Of a DNA stretch of 64,000 nucleotides, positions 25,657 to 33,488 are shown one piece after another. Source of the DNA: UBA2402 sp044371005 (lineage in GTDB: Bacteria; Planctomycetota; Phycisphaerae; Phycisphaerales; UBA1924); the NCBI GenBank assembly GCA_044371005.1, contig JBILUL010000006.1:1-64000 (forward strand), read 5' to 3'. The notes under the pieces were generated by a model, which saw nothing but the letters and a program-made list of their open reading frames with translations, was not told the DNA's origin and searched no databases. The first letter of the stretch is position 1. Each line of letters begins with the position of its first letter. The position numbers and the translations under genes are program-made.

Positions 25657-26007
25657 GTGGCAACCGACTCATCCAACCTCCCCACCTTCGAAGAACTGCG
25701 AACCCGCTTCGCCTGGACTCCCGTGCAGAGTACCCGCGGGTGCCCGGGCCGATACGTGCTCGCCGAACCTCTGGCGCACCTGACGCCCGAACAGCTGCTC
25801 GCCACGCCCGGCCCCTTCCCCCGCACCACCTCCGCCGCGGCACGCGACCCGATGATCCTCGTGAAACTCATCGGTGGCGGCCTTCTCACCTACGAACACG
25901 CAGATGGAACATTCCTGCACACGCTGGCGGACGAGGCTGGCTGGGAACGCAAGCTGGTGCAACTGGGGCTGTCGGAACCCCGCTGCGAACCAAAGACTTC
26001 GTCGTAA
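25657..26007 (+). CDS. Small conserved-looking hypothetical protein
   Basis: A 116-residue soluble protein of unknown function. The sequence has an ordered, protein-like pattern: FEELRTRFAWTPV, then CPGRYVL, then LTPEQLLA, SAAARDPMILVKLIGGGLL and FLHTLADEAGWERKLVQLGL. I remember short bacterial hypothetical proteins with the same CPGRYVL...ARDP...GGG layout, but cannot confirm that without a search. The upstream hairpin at 25566-25598 argues that translation starts after it, so I chose the GTG at 25657; a GTG at 25546 would place the hairpin inside the gene. No Shine-Dalgarno sequence is visible. The Cys-rich tail PRCEPKTSS ends the frame. Confidence 0.55.
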   Translation: MATDSSNLPTFEELRTRFAWTPVQSTRGCPGRYVLAEPLAHLTPEQLLATPGPFPRTTSAAARDPMILVKLIGGGLLTYEHADGTFLHTLADEAGWERKLVQLGLSEPRCEPKTSS

Positions 26008-26059
26008 CCACCACGCGCGTGCAAATCACCCAACGCACCAACCACGCCCACACCCGGTG

Positions 26060-26156
26060 CTGAAGGCACCATGTTCAGTAGCCGGTGGCAAGCAGCGCTT
26101 CGCTGCGCGGCCACCGGTAGATGGCGTACACGTTGATGGCCCCTGAAGGGGGCCGG
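26060..26156 (+). repeat. Palindromic intergenic element, copy A
   Basis: Two hairpins in a row. The first pairs CCGGTGGC (26082-26089) with GCCACCGG (26110-26117) and encloses a nested stem GCAGCG/CGCTGC. The second pairs GGCCCC (26138-26143) with GGGGCC (26149-26154). The same architecture, with a TAGCCGGTGG start, occurs at 35680-35792 on the other strand. It carries no coding frame. Confidence 0.65.
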
Positions 26157-26218
26157 TTGGCAGCGACTCTGGGCGTGCATCGCATCGAACACGCCCAACA
26201 GGCGTGCCACGGCGATGA

Positions 26219-26413
26219 CTAAGATTAGGGAGACGGGATCAGCCAACCCTTCTACGGCCGATTCAACGAAAGCGAGTAGCGACTCATGCCAGGTACGGGT
26301 ACTCCGCAGAAGTGAACTTCTCGGTTTCCTGTCCGGCTGACTTCAACGCCGATGGCGGCATCGCCGTCCAAGACTTCGAAGCGTTCTTTGAGCGTTGGGA
26401 GAACGGATGCTGA
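26219..26413 (+). pseudogene. Orphan GC-type dockerin fragment
   Basis: An open frame without a proper start ends in YSAEVNFSVSCPADFNADGG, followed by an FEAFFERWENGC end. This is the linker plus one calcium-loop half of the dockerin tail seen intact elsewhere in the window. The second loop is missing (the frame goes from ADGGIAVQDFEAFF straight to the Gly-Cys end) and no secreted domain precedes it. It reads as the 3' remnant of a deleted dockerin-protein gene. The stop is 28 bases before the next dockerin gene, so the two tails lie in tandem. Confidence 0.7.
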
Positions 26414-26441
26414 GGCAGAACTTCAGCAAAGGATACTTGCA

Positions 26442-27794
26442 ATGAACAATCAACGCATAGCTGCGTTCGTTACCGTGTGGATCATCAGTCTGGGGCACGC
26501 CCAGTGCCGTTCATTCGATCCTGCGGGACACATCCCGCTTCAAGACATCTCTCGTTCCGTCGGCGTCGCTGATCTCGACAACGACGGTGATCTAGACATT
26601 GTTGTGGGCGCGGAGTGCTGGCCAGGGCCCCCATGGGGTCGGCTCCGCACCTACTTCAACGACGGGTCAGGCCGGTTCACGTTGCAAAGTACTCATCAGA
26701 GTGCAAATCGCAATGCATGCGAGATGGTCATTGTCGACATCGACGCTGATGGCTGGATGGACATTGTTGCGAGCAACGTCGGTGATGATCCGGGCAGGCT
26801 GGACGGTGTCTCCATCTGGCGAGGAACTGGTGGAGGATTGCTAGAGGCGGAGCGAGACCTTGGTGAAGTGGAGCAGCCGACCGACATCGCAGTTGTCGAC
26901 ATCGATCGTGACGGGGTGCTTGATCTTGTGACGCCCAAATTCACTCGCTCGGGCGGAGTTCGCATTCTCCTCGGCCAGGGGGGCTTGCAGTTTTGCCCAC
27001 CGTGGGACAATGGTGGCTGCGGAGTGCCGGATCTTCCAAGTGCCCAAATGACTAATCGAACAGCGATCGGTGATCTCAACAATGACGGAAAGCCGGACTA
27101 TGTGACATCCAATTACGGTCGGAGTTTCCCGGACCAAGACCAGCAACTTCCGTCGGTCAGGGTGGTTTACACTGGGGACAACTTGGCTGATTCGCAAAAC
27201 TGGATCACGCGGACGATCCAGCCGATCGTCAGCCCTCGCGACGTTTCGATCGAAGATGTTGACCGTGATGGTCGCCCGGAAGTGTTGGTGCTCAGTGAAT
27301 CGGAGTTGTTTATCTACAGCCAGGACATCGAATCCGGAGTCACGTTGCAGCAGTCGATAACCTGTGGCGGCACCGCCTTCGGTATCCATGTCATGGACTT
27401 GAATGGTGATGGCTTTCCGGATCTGGTGGTGCCGCAGAATTCCGCATCACTGGTGCTTCTGCTCCTGAACGACGGTCGCGGACGCTTCGTCATCGAGGAC
27501 AGCGTGCCCACGTCGTCGGGGCCGGATGAGGCTCGGTCCGGCGATTTCAACCGAGACGGGATTGATGACCTTGTCGTCGTGACAACCGCAGGGATTGACC
27601 TTTGGTTGGGTACCGGACTCTGGCATTGCGTCGCTGACTTCAACCGTGACGGTGGGGTGGATGGTGGCGATGTGGTTGCCTTCTTCACGGCTTGGGAATC
27701 AGGTGCTTGCCAAGCGGACGCCAATCGCGATGGCGGCACCGACTTTCCTGACGCGGAAACCTTTTTCGTGCTGTGGGAGCAGGGCGGATGTTGA
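26442..27794 (+). CDS. Secreted FG-GAP/VCBS-repeat protein with GC-type dockerin
   Basis: A 450-residue exported protein. The signal peptide is about 21 residues (MNNQRIAAFVTVWIISLGHA). Seven FG-GAP-like calcium repeats follow, recognisable by cores such as VADLDNDGDLDIV, VDIDADGWMDIV, VDIDRDGVLDLV, IGDLNNDGKPDYV and MDLNGDGFPDLV, predicting a seven-bladed beta-propeller. The tail has two dockerin loops (DFNRDGGVDGGDVVAFF, DANRDGGTDFPDAETFF) ending WEQGGC. Such propellers bind ligands at the cell surface; no enzyme motif is present. The ATG at 26442 has an AAAGGA upstream. Codon choice looks less GC-biased at third positions than in neighbouring core genes, and the gene lies directly against a decayed integrase, so it may have arrived or been moved by recombination. 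Confidence 0.85.
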   Translation: MNNQRIAAFVTVWIISLGHAQCRSFDPAGHIPLQDISRSVGVADLDNDGDLDIVVGAECWPGPPWGRLRTYFNDGSGRFTLQSTHQSANRNACEMVIVDIDADGWMDIVASNVGDDPGRLDGVSIWRGTGGGLLEAERDLGEVEQPTDIAVVDIDRDGVLDLVTPKFTRSGGVRILLGQGGLQFCPPWDNGGCGVPDLPSAQMTNRTAIGDLNNDGKPDYVTSNYGRSFPDQDQQLPSVRVVYTGDNLADSQNWITRTIQPIVSPRDVSIEDVDRDGRPEVLVLSESELFIYSQDIESGVTLQQSITCGGTAFGIHVMDLNGDGFPDLVVPQNSASLVLLLLNDGRGRFVIEDSVPTSSGPDEARSGDFNRDGIDDLVVVTTAGIDLWLGTGLWHCVADFNRDGGVDGGDVVAFFTAWESGACQADANRDGGTDFPDAETFFVLWEQGGC

Positions 27795-27807
27795 CCCGCT
27801 CCGTGCG

Positions 27808-28377
27808 ATGGCTGCCGGGTCGACGGAACGTATAACCCGAGTGGAAGATGTGCTCTACCGGGCGGGATACCCGTTGATAAGGGGGAATGGCGAGTATGCA
27901 AAGCCAAAGACCCGAATCACGACCGATGACACGATGGGCCGGATCATCGATCGTCATGCCCTTGGCACGACGTTGGGCACCGAGTTGGCACGCGCGGGCG
28001 TTGCCCCCGAGGTCGCCCAGCGCATCATGCGGCACAGCGATTACAAGACCACTTTGAAGCACTACACGGTCTTGGGTCTGACGGATACCGCCGCGGCGGT
28101 GGCGATGCTGCCCGGCATTTCCTGGCCCGGATCGGAGGCGGTCGCGGCGACGGGCACGACCGATTCAAGCCCCGCCAACCCCCCGCTATTCTCCCCGCGG
28201 ATGTTGCGCGGAAAGGGGCAAAACAGCGCGGCATCGCGCGGCCACCCCCCCCACTGCGACACCCCACCCGCCAATGAAAAAACCCGCTGTTTTGCGGGTC
28301 AAAGCGATCAAGTGCGAGATAGTGCGAGAATGGAGCGGAGGAGACTCGAACCCCTAACCCCTAGCTTGCAAAGCTAG
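27808..28377 (+). pseudogene. Tyrosine recombinase (integrase) C-terminal remnant reading into tRNA-Ala
   Basis: The frame encodes the C-terminal part of a phage-type integrase: DRHALGTTLGTELARAGV, then APEVAQRIMRHSDYKTT and LKHYTVLG, with the presumed nucleophile Tyr in KHYT. In active enzymes the first motif is normally His-x-x-Arg (HALRTT); here it is HALGTT, so a catalytic Arg is lost. The N-terminal domain is missing, because the dockerin gene ends 14 bases upstream. The frame ends inside the tRNA-Ala gene (ERRRLEPLTPSLQS is the antisense of its 3' half). That is the usual arrangement when an element integrates at a tRNA 3' end and the integrase gene borders the attachment site. I read it as the scar of an integrated element. 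Confidence 0.75.
28277..28299 (-). terminator. Rho-independent terminator of tRNA-Ala
   Basis: On the minus strand ACCCGC and GCGGGT form a 6-bp stem around AAAACA, followed by at least five T. It lies 32 bases past the tRNA 3' end, inside the decayed integrase frame. Confidence 0.7.
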
Positions 28378-28403
28378 TGCTCTACCAATTGAGCTACCGC
28401 CCC
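28331..28403 (-). tRNA. tRNA-Ala (anticodon UGC)
   Basis: A complete 73-nt cloverleaf on the minus strand. The acceptor GGGGCGG pairs with CCGCTCC with one G-U. The anticodon arm is CTAGC-TTTGCAA-GCTAG, giving anticodon TGC. The T arm AGGGG-TTCGAGT-CTCCT is regular, and the discriminator is A. The 3' CCA is not encoded. A consensus-like promoter lies just upstream, and the integrase remnant abuts the 3' end. Confidence 0.96.
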
Positions 28404-28414
28404 GGAGGGTGGGA

Positions 28415-28443
28415 AGTGTAGCACACTCCCCACCGGTCGCCAA
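28415..28443 (-). promoter_or_regulatory. Promoter of tRNA-Ala
   Basis: On the minus strand TTGGCG and TACACT are separated by exactly 17 bases. The -10 box ends 11 bases before the tRNA 5' end. The same stretch also forms a near-perfect hairpin (GGTGGGGAGTGT / ACACTTCCCACC with one G-U), which could end sppA transcripts. Confidence 0.7.
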
Positions 28444-28450
28444 CTGTTCG

Positions 28451-30232
28451 TCACTTGAAGATCAGCACCCGCGGCGAAACAAGCAGGACCTTCCCGTCCC
28501 GCATCTGCATCAGGGCACTCAGGGGGGCCCGGAGCTGCTCAAAGGTCTGTTCTCCAACGACTTCCCGGACCGTGCTGGCCAGGGGGGTGGGCAGGCTGCC
28601 GAACGCGCCCGGAGCCTGGCCCAGGAGGCCACCGCCGGCTGAGCCGAGCATGTCCTCGATCACTTCGGGGAGCGCCTTGGGGGCGGGGTAGTCGATCACT
28701 TCCACATCGCTCATCGAGAGCGACGTGGCAAGGTCGGAAATCGCATCATCCAGGCCACCGATCTGGTCGGCCATCTTCAGGCCAATCGCCAGGTCGCCCG
28801 TGAAGAGCCTGCCCTCGGCGGTCTTGGCCAGTTCGATCCCCTTGCGGCCTGAAGTCACGCGCTTGGTGAAGAGGTCGTAGGTTTCGGTCATCTTGGTGCG
28901 GACGTGCTTGGCTTCATCTTCCGTCCACGCCGCGGCGGAGCTGAACATCGTCGACCGCGGGCCTCTGCCGCGGCTCACGACCTTCACCTGGAACTTGTCA
29001 TACAGCCCCTGCATGGAGAGCTTGCCGCCCACCACGCCAATCGAGCCGACAATGCTCGACTCGGTGACATAGATGCGCTCACCTGCCACAGCGATGTAGT
29101 ACCCGCCGGAGGCCGCCATGCCACCGATGCTGACCCACACGGGCTTCACATCCGCCACGCGGCGGATCCCCTGCCAGATAATCTCACTCGCCGTCGCCGA
29201 GCCACCCGGTGAATCGATCCGCACCACCACGCCCTTGATCTTCGACTCGTGCAGAATGTCCTCGAGCGCATTGCGAATCGTCCGGCTCCCCACTTCACCA
29301 TCGCCGGAGAAGCCGCCCGTGGACTCGCCATCGACAATCGCGCCATCGATGTGCAGCACGGCAATCGCCGGGCCCTTGGGCTCGTGCTTGGGTTCCTGGC
29401 CCAGAGTGGCCATCATCGTCAACGGGTTGGCGGTTTCGGGGTTGAACTTGCCCGGTGCGCCCGCTTCCACCTTCTCGATCGTCACCTTCTCGCCATACTG
29501 CTTCGAGAGTGAATCGATGTACTGGGGGAGATCGATCTCGGCATCGATGAGCCCGGCCTTCACGGCCTCGGAGGCATCGGCCATCCAGAGTTGTTCCATG
29601 GCCTTGTCGAGGCGAGCATCATCGAGTTTGCGGCCTGCGATCAAGCTGCGCCGGACATTGGCGTACATGCTGTCGAGCAGCTGGTTGATGTTCTGATCCC
29701 ACTCCTTGCTCGGACCATTGCGGGCCATCTGCTCAGATGCGCCCTTGTAGTCGCCCACCTGCACGTAGTTGGCCTTGACGCCGGCCCACGAGAGCGTATC
29801 GGCGAGGAACATCTCCTCCATGTAGATGCCCGAGAGCGACACAGCGCCGCCGCTCTGGCAGGCGACATGATCGGCGTAGCTGCCCAGCAGGAAGTCGGAG
29901 GTGTCGAACGATTCACCGAAGACGTGGACCTTCTTGCCGGCCTTGCGGGCGTGTGAGATGGCCTCGCCCAGCTCAGTCACCTGCGCGGTGGAGAGCTGGG
30001 CATCCTTGAGGCGGATGATGAGGCCCTTGGCGTCTGCATCCTCGCCGACTGCCTCGATGGCATCGACGAGCTGGCGCAAGGTTGGGTCCTTTTCGTTGCC
30101 CATGAGCCACGCGAGCGGATTGGGCTTTTCGGTGGGCGTACCCGTGATTTCGAGCCACTGCAACTTGAGGTCCGCCGCGGCTGCAGACATGCACACCAAC
30201 GACCCGGCAATCAACGCAATCATCCGATTCAT
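28451..30232 (-). CDS. sppA: Signal peptide peptidase SppA (S49 family, long form)
   Basis: A 593-residue protein in the range of the 67-kDa SppA type with two S49 halves. The N-terminal half carries the catalytic Lys in VGDYKGASE (Lys163). The C-terminal half carries the nucleophilic Ser in GGMAASGGYY (Ser375), together with RIDSPGGSATASE. The protease degrades cleaved signal peptides and some membrane proteins. The N-terminus (MNRMIALIAGSLVCMSAAAA) is a signal peptide or short anchor, so the active domains face the periplasm. The ATG at 30232 has a GGGAG upstream. It is followed on the same strand by tRNA-Ala, which has its own promoter. Both catalytic residues are intact. Confidence 0.93.
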   Translation of the reverse strand: MNRMIALIAGSLVCMSAAAADLKLQWLEITGTPTEKPNPLAWLMGNEKDPTLRQLVDAIEAVGEDADAKGLIIRLKDAQLSTAQVTELGEAISHARKAGKKVHVFGESFDTSDFLLGSYADHVACQSGGAVSLSGIYMEEMFLADTLSWAGVKANYVQVGDYKGASEQMARNGPSKEWDQNINQLLDSMYANVRRSLIAGRKLDDARLDKAMEQLWMADASEAVKAGLIDAEIDLPQYIDSLSKQYGEKVTIEKVEAGAPGKFNPETANPLTMMATLGQEPKHEPKGPAIAVLHIDGAIVDGESTGGFSGDGEVGSRTIRNALEDILHESKIKGVVVRIDSPGGSATASEIIWQGIRRVADVKPVWVSIGGMAASGGYYIAVAGERIYVTESSIVGSIGVVGGKLSMQGLYDKFQVKVVSRGRGPRSTMFSSAAAWTEDEAKHVRTKMTETYDLFTKRVTSGRKGIELAKTAEGRLFTGDLAIGLKMADQIGGLDDAISDLATSLSMSDVEVIDYPAPKALPEVIEDMLGSAGGGLLGQAPGAFGSLPTPLASTVREVVGEQTFEQLRAPLSALMQMRDGKVLLVSPRVLIFK

Positions 30233-30339
30233 GCACTCCCTTTCGTACAAGACCAACCAGTTCTGTCAGTAGGTTTCCCCAACTCCATCCCCCGACCCAC
30301 CCCGCCTCCCCGCTCCCCCCACCGCCTTCGCCCCACCCA

Positions 30340-31584
30340 TCACTTGGATTCAGGCAGGATCGACTGGATCACATATCGGTAGAACTTCGACTGGGCATCG
30401 CCTTCGCGGGCCCATCGCCAGACAATCACCAGGTCGTGCTCCCGATCCACCCAGATGGAGTTGCCGCCTGCTCCCTGGGCTGAAAACGCACTTGCCGGTG
30501 AACCCAGCCAACGCGTCTTGGTATTGAGCCACCAGAGGTACCCGTACTCGGGGTTCTTCCCCTGCAGTTTGGTGGCTTCATCGAGCCAGGCCTTTGAAAT
30601 CACCTGCGTGTCAGCCCAGCGGCCTTCTCGCAGGATCAGCAGCCCGAAACGAGCATGGTCGAGGGTGCTGATCCACAGGCCACCCCCCCACCGCGTGCCG
30701 CCGCTGATCGAGGGCATCTTCGTTCCGTCCACATCCACCATCGCATTGTCGTACGCGTGGTAGACCCAGGAGTTCGAGGCGCCGATTGGATCCATGATCT
30801 CGGTCTTGAGCACCTCGGGCAGCGGCCGCTTCCACAGCCGCAGCATCGAGAGTGCCATCCGATTGATCCGCACATCGTTGTACTCGTAGAAGCTTCCCGG
30901 CTCCTGGATGTCTCGAGGCTTTGACGCGGCGTTGCCGAAGGCCTCCTTGCCGATGAACGTGCTGGGCTTGGAGAACAGCGTTCCCTCCCACTCGCTCGTC
31001 TGCGTCACGTGGTGCCGCCACGTGACCTTGGCATTGTGCTCGCTGTCATAGCCCCCATCGTGCACGCGCTCTGCCACGCGTTCATCCACATTGCCGATCA
31101 GCCCGCGATCAATCGTCAGCCCCAGCAGCGTTGAGAGGTAGCTCTTGGCAACGCTGAATGTGGGATCCACCGCTTCCACATCGCCAAATTCCGCGACGAT
31201 GTAGCCGTGACGCAGCACTACACAGTTGCTGTCGGCTCGCGTCTTGGGCAGCGGCCCCAGCGGCGTACCGAAGATCTTGGCCTGCGTCGAGAAGTCCTTG
31301 GGCATGTCGTTGACCTGCTGCTTCGCCCAAGCCATCGCCTCGGCGAGCTTCGCAGGATCAAACCCCAGTTCCGCGGGCGTGCGCCGTTCCCACGAACCCT
31401 TGGGCGGCACATAGGCCGGCACACTCTTGGCCGCGGCAGGGTCGGCGGCTGTTGCCGGTGCCGTTGCCTGTGCGAAGGCATCCCCCGCGCCGGTTGCCAG
31501 CAGCATCGCCGCGGCGACACCAAAGCCAATGCCAGTGGCCCGACGCCGCGGGAAGAACGAACTGAGCGTGCACAGGAGCTTCAT
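30340..31584 (-). CDS. Exported serine hydrolase, beta-lactamase-related
   Basis: A 414-residue protein with a signal peptide (a basic FFPRRR region, then a hydrophobic stretch ending near GDAFAQ). The catalytic core shows FSVAKSYLSTLLG, in which SVAK is the SxxK nucleophile/base pair of class C beta-lactamase-type hydrolases. FYEYNDVRIN matches the region of the YxN motif, and the C-terminal SAQGAGGNSIWVD occupies the place of the KTG/HxG motif. The layout resembles 6-aminohexanoate-oligomer hydrolases and similar esterases, but the substrate is unknown. Unlike the serine hydrolase at 18875, it has no dockerin tail. It starts at the ATG at 31584, where the signal peptide begins. It lies 107 bases upstream of sppA on the same strand. 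Confidence 0.85.
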   Translation of the reverse strand: MKLLCTLSSFFPRRRATGIGFGVAAAMLLATGAGDAFAQATAPATAADPAAAKSVPAYVPPKGSWERRTPAELGFDPAKLAEAMAWAKQQVNDMPKDFSTQAKIFGTPLGPLPKTRADSNCVVLRHGYIVAEFGDVEAVDPTFSVAKSYLSTLLGLTIDRGLIGNVDERVAERVHDGGYDSEHNAKVTWRHHVTQTSEWEGTLFSKPSTFIGKEAFGNAASKPRDIQEPGSFYEYNDVRINRMALSMLRLWKRPLPEVLKTEIMDPIGASNSWVYHAYDNAMVDVDGTKMPSISGGTRWGGGLWISTLDHARFGLLILREGRWADTQVISKAWLDEATKLQGKNPEYGYLWWLNTKTRWLGSPASAFSAQGAGGNSIWVDREHDLVIVWRWAREGDAQSKFYRYVIQSILPESK

Positions 31585-32002
31585 AGATGGGCAAAGGATA
31601 CCAGCCCGGCACCGCTCACAACGCAAAGGGCCATCACAAGATCGCTCGCCCCCTTTTCCCTTCCCTGCTCCCACCATTTCCCTTGAAGACTCCTCAGTTT
31701 GCCCGATGGAACCGTTCTGGGCAGGGATGAAAGGAACATGGGACCCGCGATGAAATCGCTTGGATGACTCCTGTGATCTGGCCCTTCCTCAGCTCTTCAT
31801 CGCCCTCTCACGGCTCTGTCGCTCTCTCTTGACTCATCCTGTCCATCCTGTCTATCCATGTTTTCCTCCGAGAAGGAATGGAACATGGATGGACAGGATA
31901 GACAGGATGAAAGACATGAAGCAGTGAGAGCACGACGGGAAGTTCGCAAGGCGAAAGTGAAGGAGAGCGTTGATGACGCGTTTGCCATGCGCAACACGCG
32001 CC
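31585..32002. other. Intergenic region with a large inverted repeat
   Basis: About 418 bases between the serine hydrolase and the zincin, dominated by the inverted repeat at 31834-31910. Frames on both strands follow the repeat and have no family resemblance. Confidence 0.5.
31834..31910. repeat. Inverted repeat built from a short ATCCTGTC unit
   Basis: The left arm, TCATCCTGTCCATCCTGTCT plus ATCCATGTT, is matched by a right arm that is its reverse complement over about 29 bases with two C/T exchanges. The loop is about 13 bases (TTCCTCCGAGAAG). Each arm contains the eight-base unit ATCCTGTC in tandem. It resembles mobile or REP-like intergenic elements. I recall ACAGGAT-type arrays in many bacterial genomes. 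Confidence 0.75.
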
Positions 32003-32419
32003 TCATTCGTACCCCAGGCCCTTCAGATCGTCCTCATCCAGACCGAACTGATGCCCCATCTCGTGCAGCAGGGTCACCATGATCTCCTCGTAGATCAGAT
32101 CGTCGGCTTCGGGCTGGTCCCAGCCACCGGCCAGCGCGATGATGCCCATCCGAAACAACGTGATCTCACTTGGAAGATCGACATCGTTGAGTGAACGCTC
32201 GGTGAAGGCGATACCCGAGTGCAATCCGCAGAGTTCATCGAGTTCTGGCAGCGTGCCATCCTCTTCGCGGAACTCCTCAAGCACATCCGGCGCGGGATGA
32301 TCTTCCACGATCACCGGGACTTCATCCAGCAGTTTGCGCAGATCTGAAGGCAGCGACTCGATCGCCTCCTCCAGAAGCTCATCAAACCGCTCGCGCTCTT
32401 CGTCGGTAGGCAGTTCCAT
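32003..32419 (-). CDS. Zincin-like metallopeptidase family protein
   Basis: A 138-residue protein of the small bacterial zincin family. The C-terminal segment TLLHEMGHQFGLDEDDL is the HExxH zinc site with the characteristic following Asp, placed near the end as in the family. Upstream, ELPEDLRK-like and VPVIVEDHPAP segments match its usual N-terminal half. Cellular role and substrates are unknown. The ATG at 32419 begins MELPTDEERERFDELL. The stop of the zinc-ribbon membrane protein lies seven bases upstream, suggesting the two genes share an mRNA. Confidence 0.85.
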   Translation of the reverse strand: MELPTDEERERFDELLEEAIESLPSDLRKLLDEVPVIVEDHPAPDVLEEFREEDGTLPELDELCGLHSGIAFTERSLNDVDLPSEITLFRMGIIALAGGWDQPEADDLIYEEIMVTLLHEMGHQFGLDEDDLKGLGYE

Positions 32420-32426
32420 GGTGCAT

Positions 32427-33404
32427 TCACCGGGTCCAGACGCGGCTTGGCCGCTCCGACGCGGCGGTCCGAGCGGGGCTCAGCAGTTCACTCAGCGAAA
32501 GCGGCGCCGACCCCACCACACGCCGCATCCGCAGACAATCCATCGCGATCCCCGTCAGCCCGATCAGGAAGAACACATACCCGATCGAGCAGAAGATGCC
32601 GCCGATCATCGAGAGCAGTTCGGCACTCCCCAGCGAAGCTCCCAGAATGCCAAGCAAGTGGCCCAGTGCAGGCAAGCTGAGCACGAAGGCAACCGCTCGC
32701 ATCGTTTGGCGATCGACCATGCCTTCACGCATCAGCAGGCAGCGGGCGGCGAGCATGCGGGCGTTGGGCCGCAGCAGCACCAGAATGGCCATCATGAGAA
32801 TGTCGACGACCACCGAGGCCAAGCCAAAGACATCACCCCGGGCGGCGATCCACCACGCTCCGGCATCGGGCGCGACCGCCGCGGCTCGGGCAAAGAGGAC
32901 CAGCGCAAAGACCAGCGGCAGATACAGCGCACACCCCACCCACGCCATCACCAGCCCGGCCCTTGGCATCCCATCGTGCGGACGGATCAGGACGGCAGAG
33001 CCCAGGCCTGAGAGGAGGACGAGCATCGGGACGGCAAGGCGCATCCAGCTGCCGGGCGCGAGCACCGGCGCGGCGGGGTCGACCAGGGCGACCATGCGGA
33101 CCAGCCAGGCAATCGATGCCGCGGCGAGGGCGGCGACCGACCAGATGACAATGCCCGCGGCCGTCAGCTTCGGATGGAAAATCGGCTGAAGTTCAGTGGC
33201 CCTGGGGTCGACGACGGCCAGAATGGTGGCTCGCATCGGCATGCCGCATTCCGGGCAGGAGCCACGGATGGTGAGGCCTTTGAGGTTGTAGCGGCAGCGG
33301 ATGCAGGGAAGATCGCCCCCCAGTTCCAGCGCGAGGGGCAATGCCGCGGACGCTCTGGTCCGCTCGTCGGGCAGTCTGGATGGAGCGGGCTCTCTCTCTT
33401 CCAT
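32427..33404 (-). CDS. Zinc-ribbon integral membrane protein, unknown function
   Basis: A 325-residue protein. After about 30 polar residues comes CIRCRYNLKGL...GSCPECGMP, a four-Cys ribbon very common at the N-terminus of planctomycete membrane proteins. The rest is hydrophobic, with about six to seven predicted helices (for example AAGIVIWSVAALAAASIAWL and AVPMLVLLSGLGSAVL). The C-terminus is polar (LSLSELLSPARTAASERP). The function is unknown; membrane anchoring with a cytoplasmic metal-binding head is inferred. I chose the ATG at 33404, though no clear Shine-Dalgarno sequence precedes it; a longer frame extends to 33512. It is divergent from fahA with about 85 bases between starts, and its stop is seven bases before the zincin gene. 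Confidence 0.75.
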   Translation of the reverse strand: MEEREPAPSRLPDERTRASAALPLALELGGDLPCIRCRYNLKGLTIRGSCPECGMPMRATILAVVDPRATELQPIFHPKLTAAGIVIWSVAALAAASIAWLVRMVALVDPAAPVLAPGSWMRLAVPMLVLLSGLGSAVLIRPHDGMPRAGLVMAWVGCALYLPLVFALVLFARAAAVAPDAGAWWIAARGDVFGLASVVVDILMMAILVLLRPNARMLAARCLLMREGMVDRQTMRAVAFVLSLPALGHLLGILGASLGSAELLSMIGGIFCSIGYVFFLIGLTGIAMDCLRMRRVVGSAPLSLSELLSPARTAASERPSRVWTR

Positions 33405-33488
33405 GGGTCGTTGAACCGCAAGGATAGACCCCGATGTGCCCGGGACCGCCAACTCCGAGCCTTGGCGCGACTTATGCTTGCAGCAGCC

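Noticed and set aside
13655..28440. Shared 16-base string ACTCCCCACCGGTCGC near 13655 and near 28425
   Set aside because: In a 64-kb GC-rich window one such match is expected by chance, and the flanks do not align.
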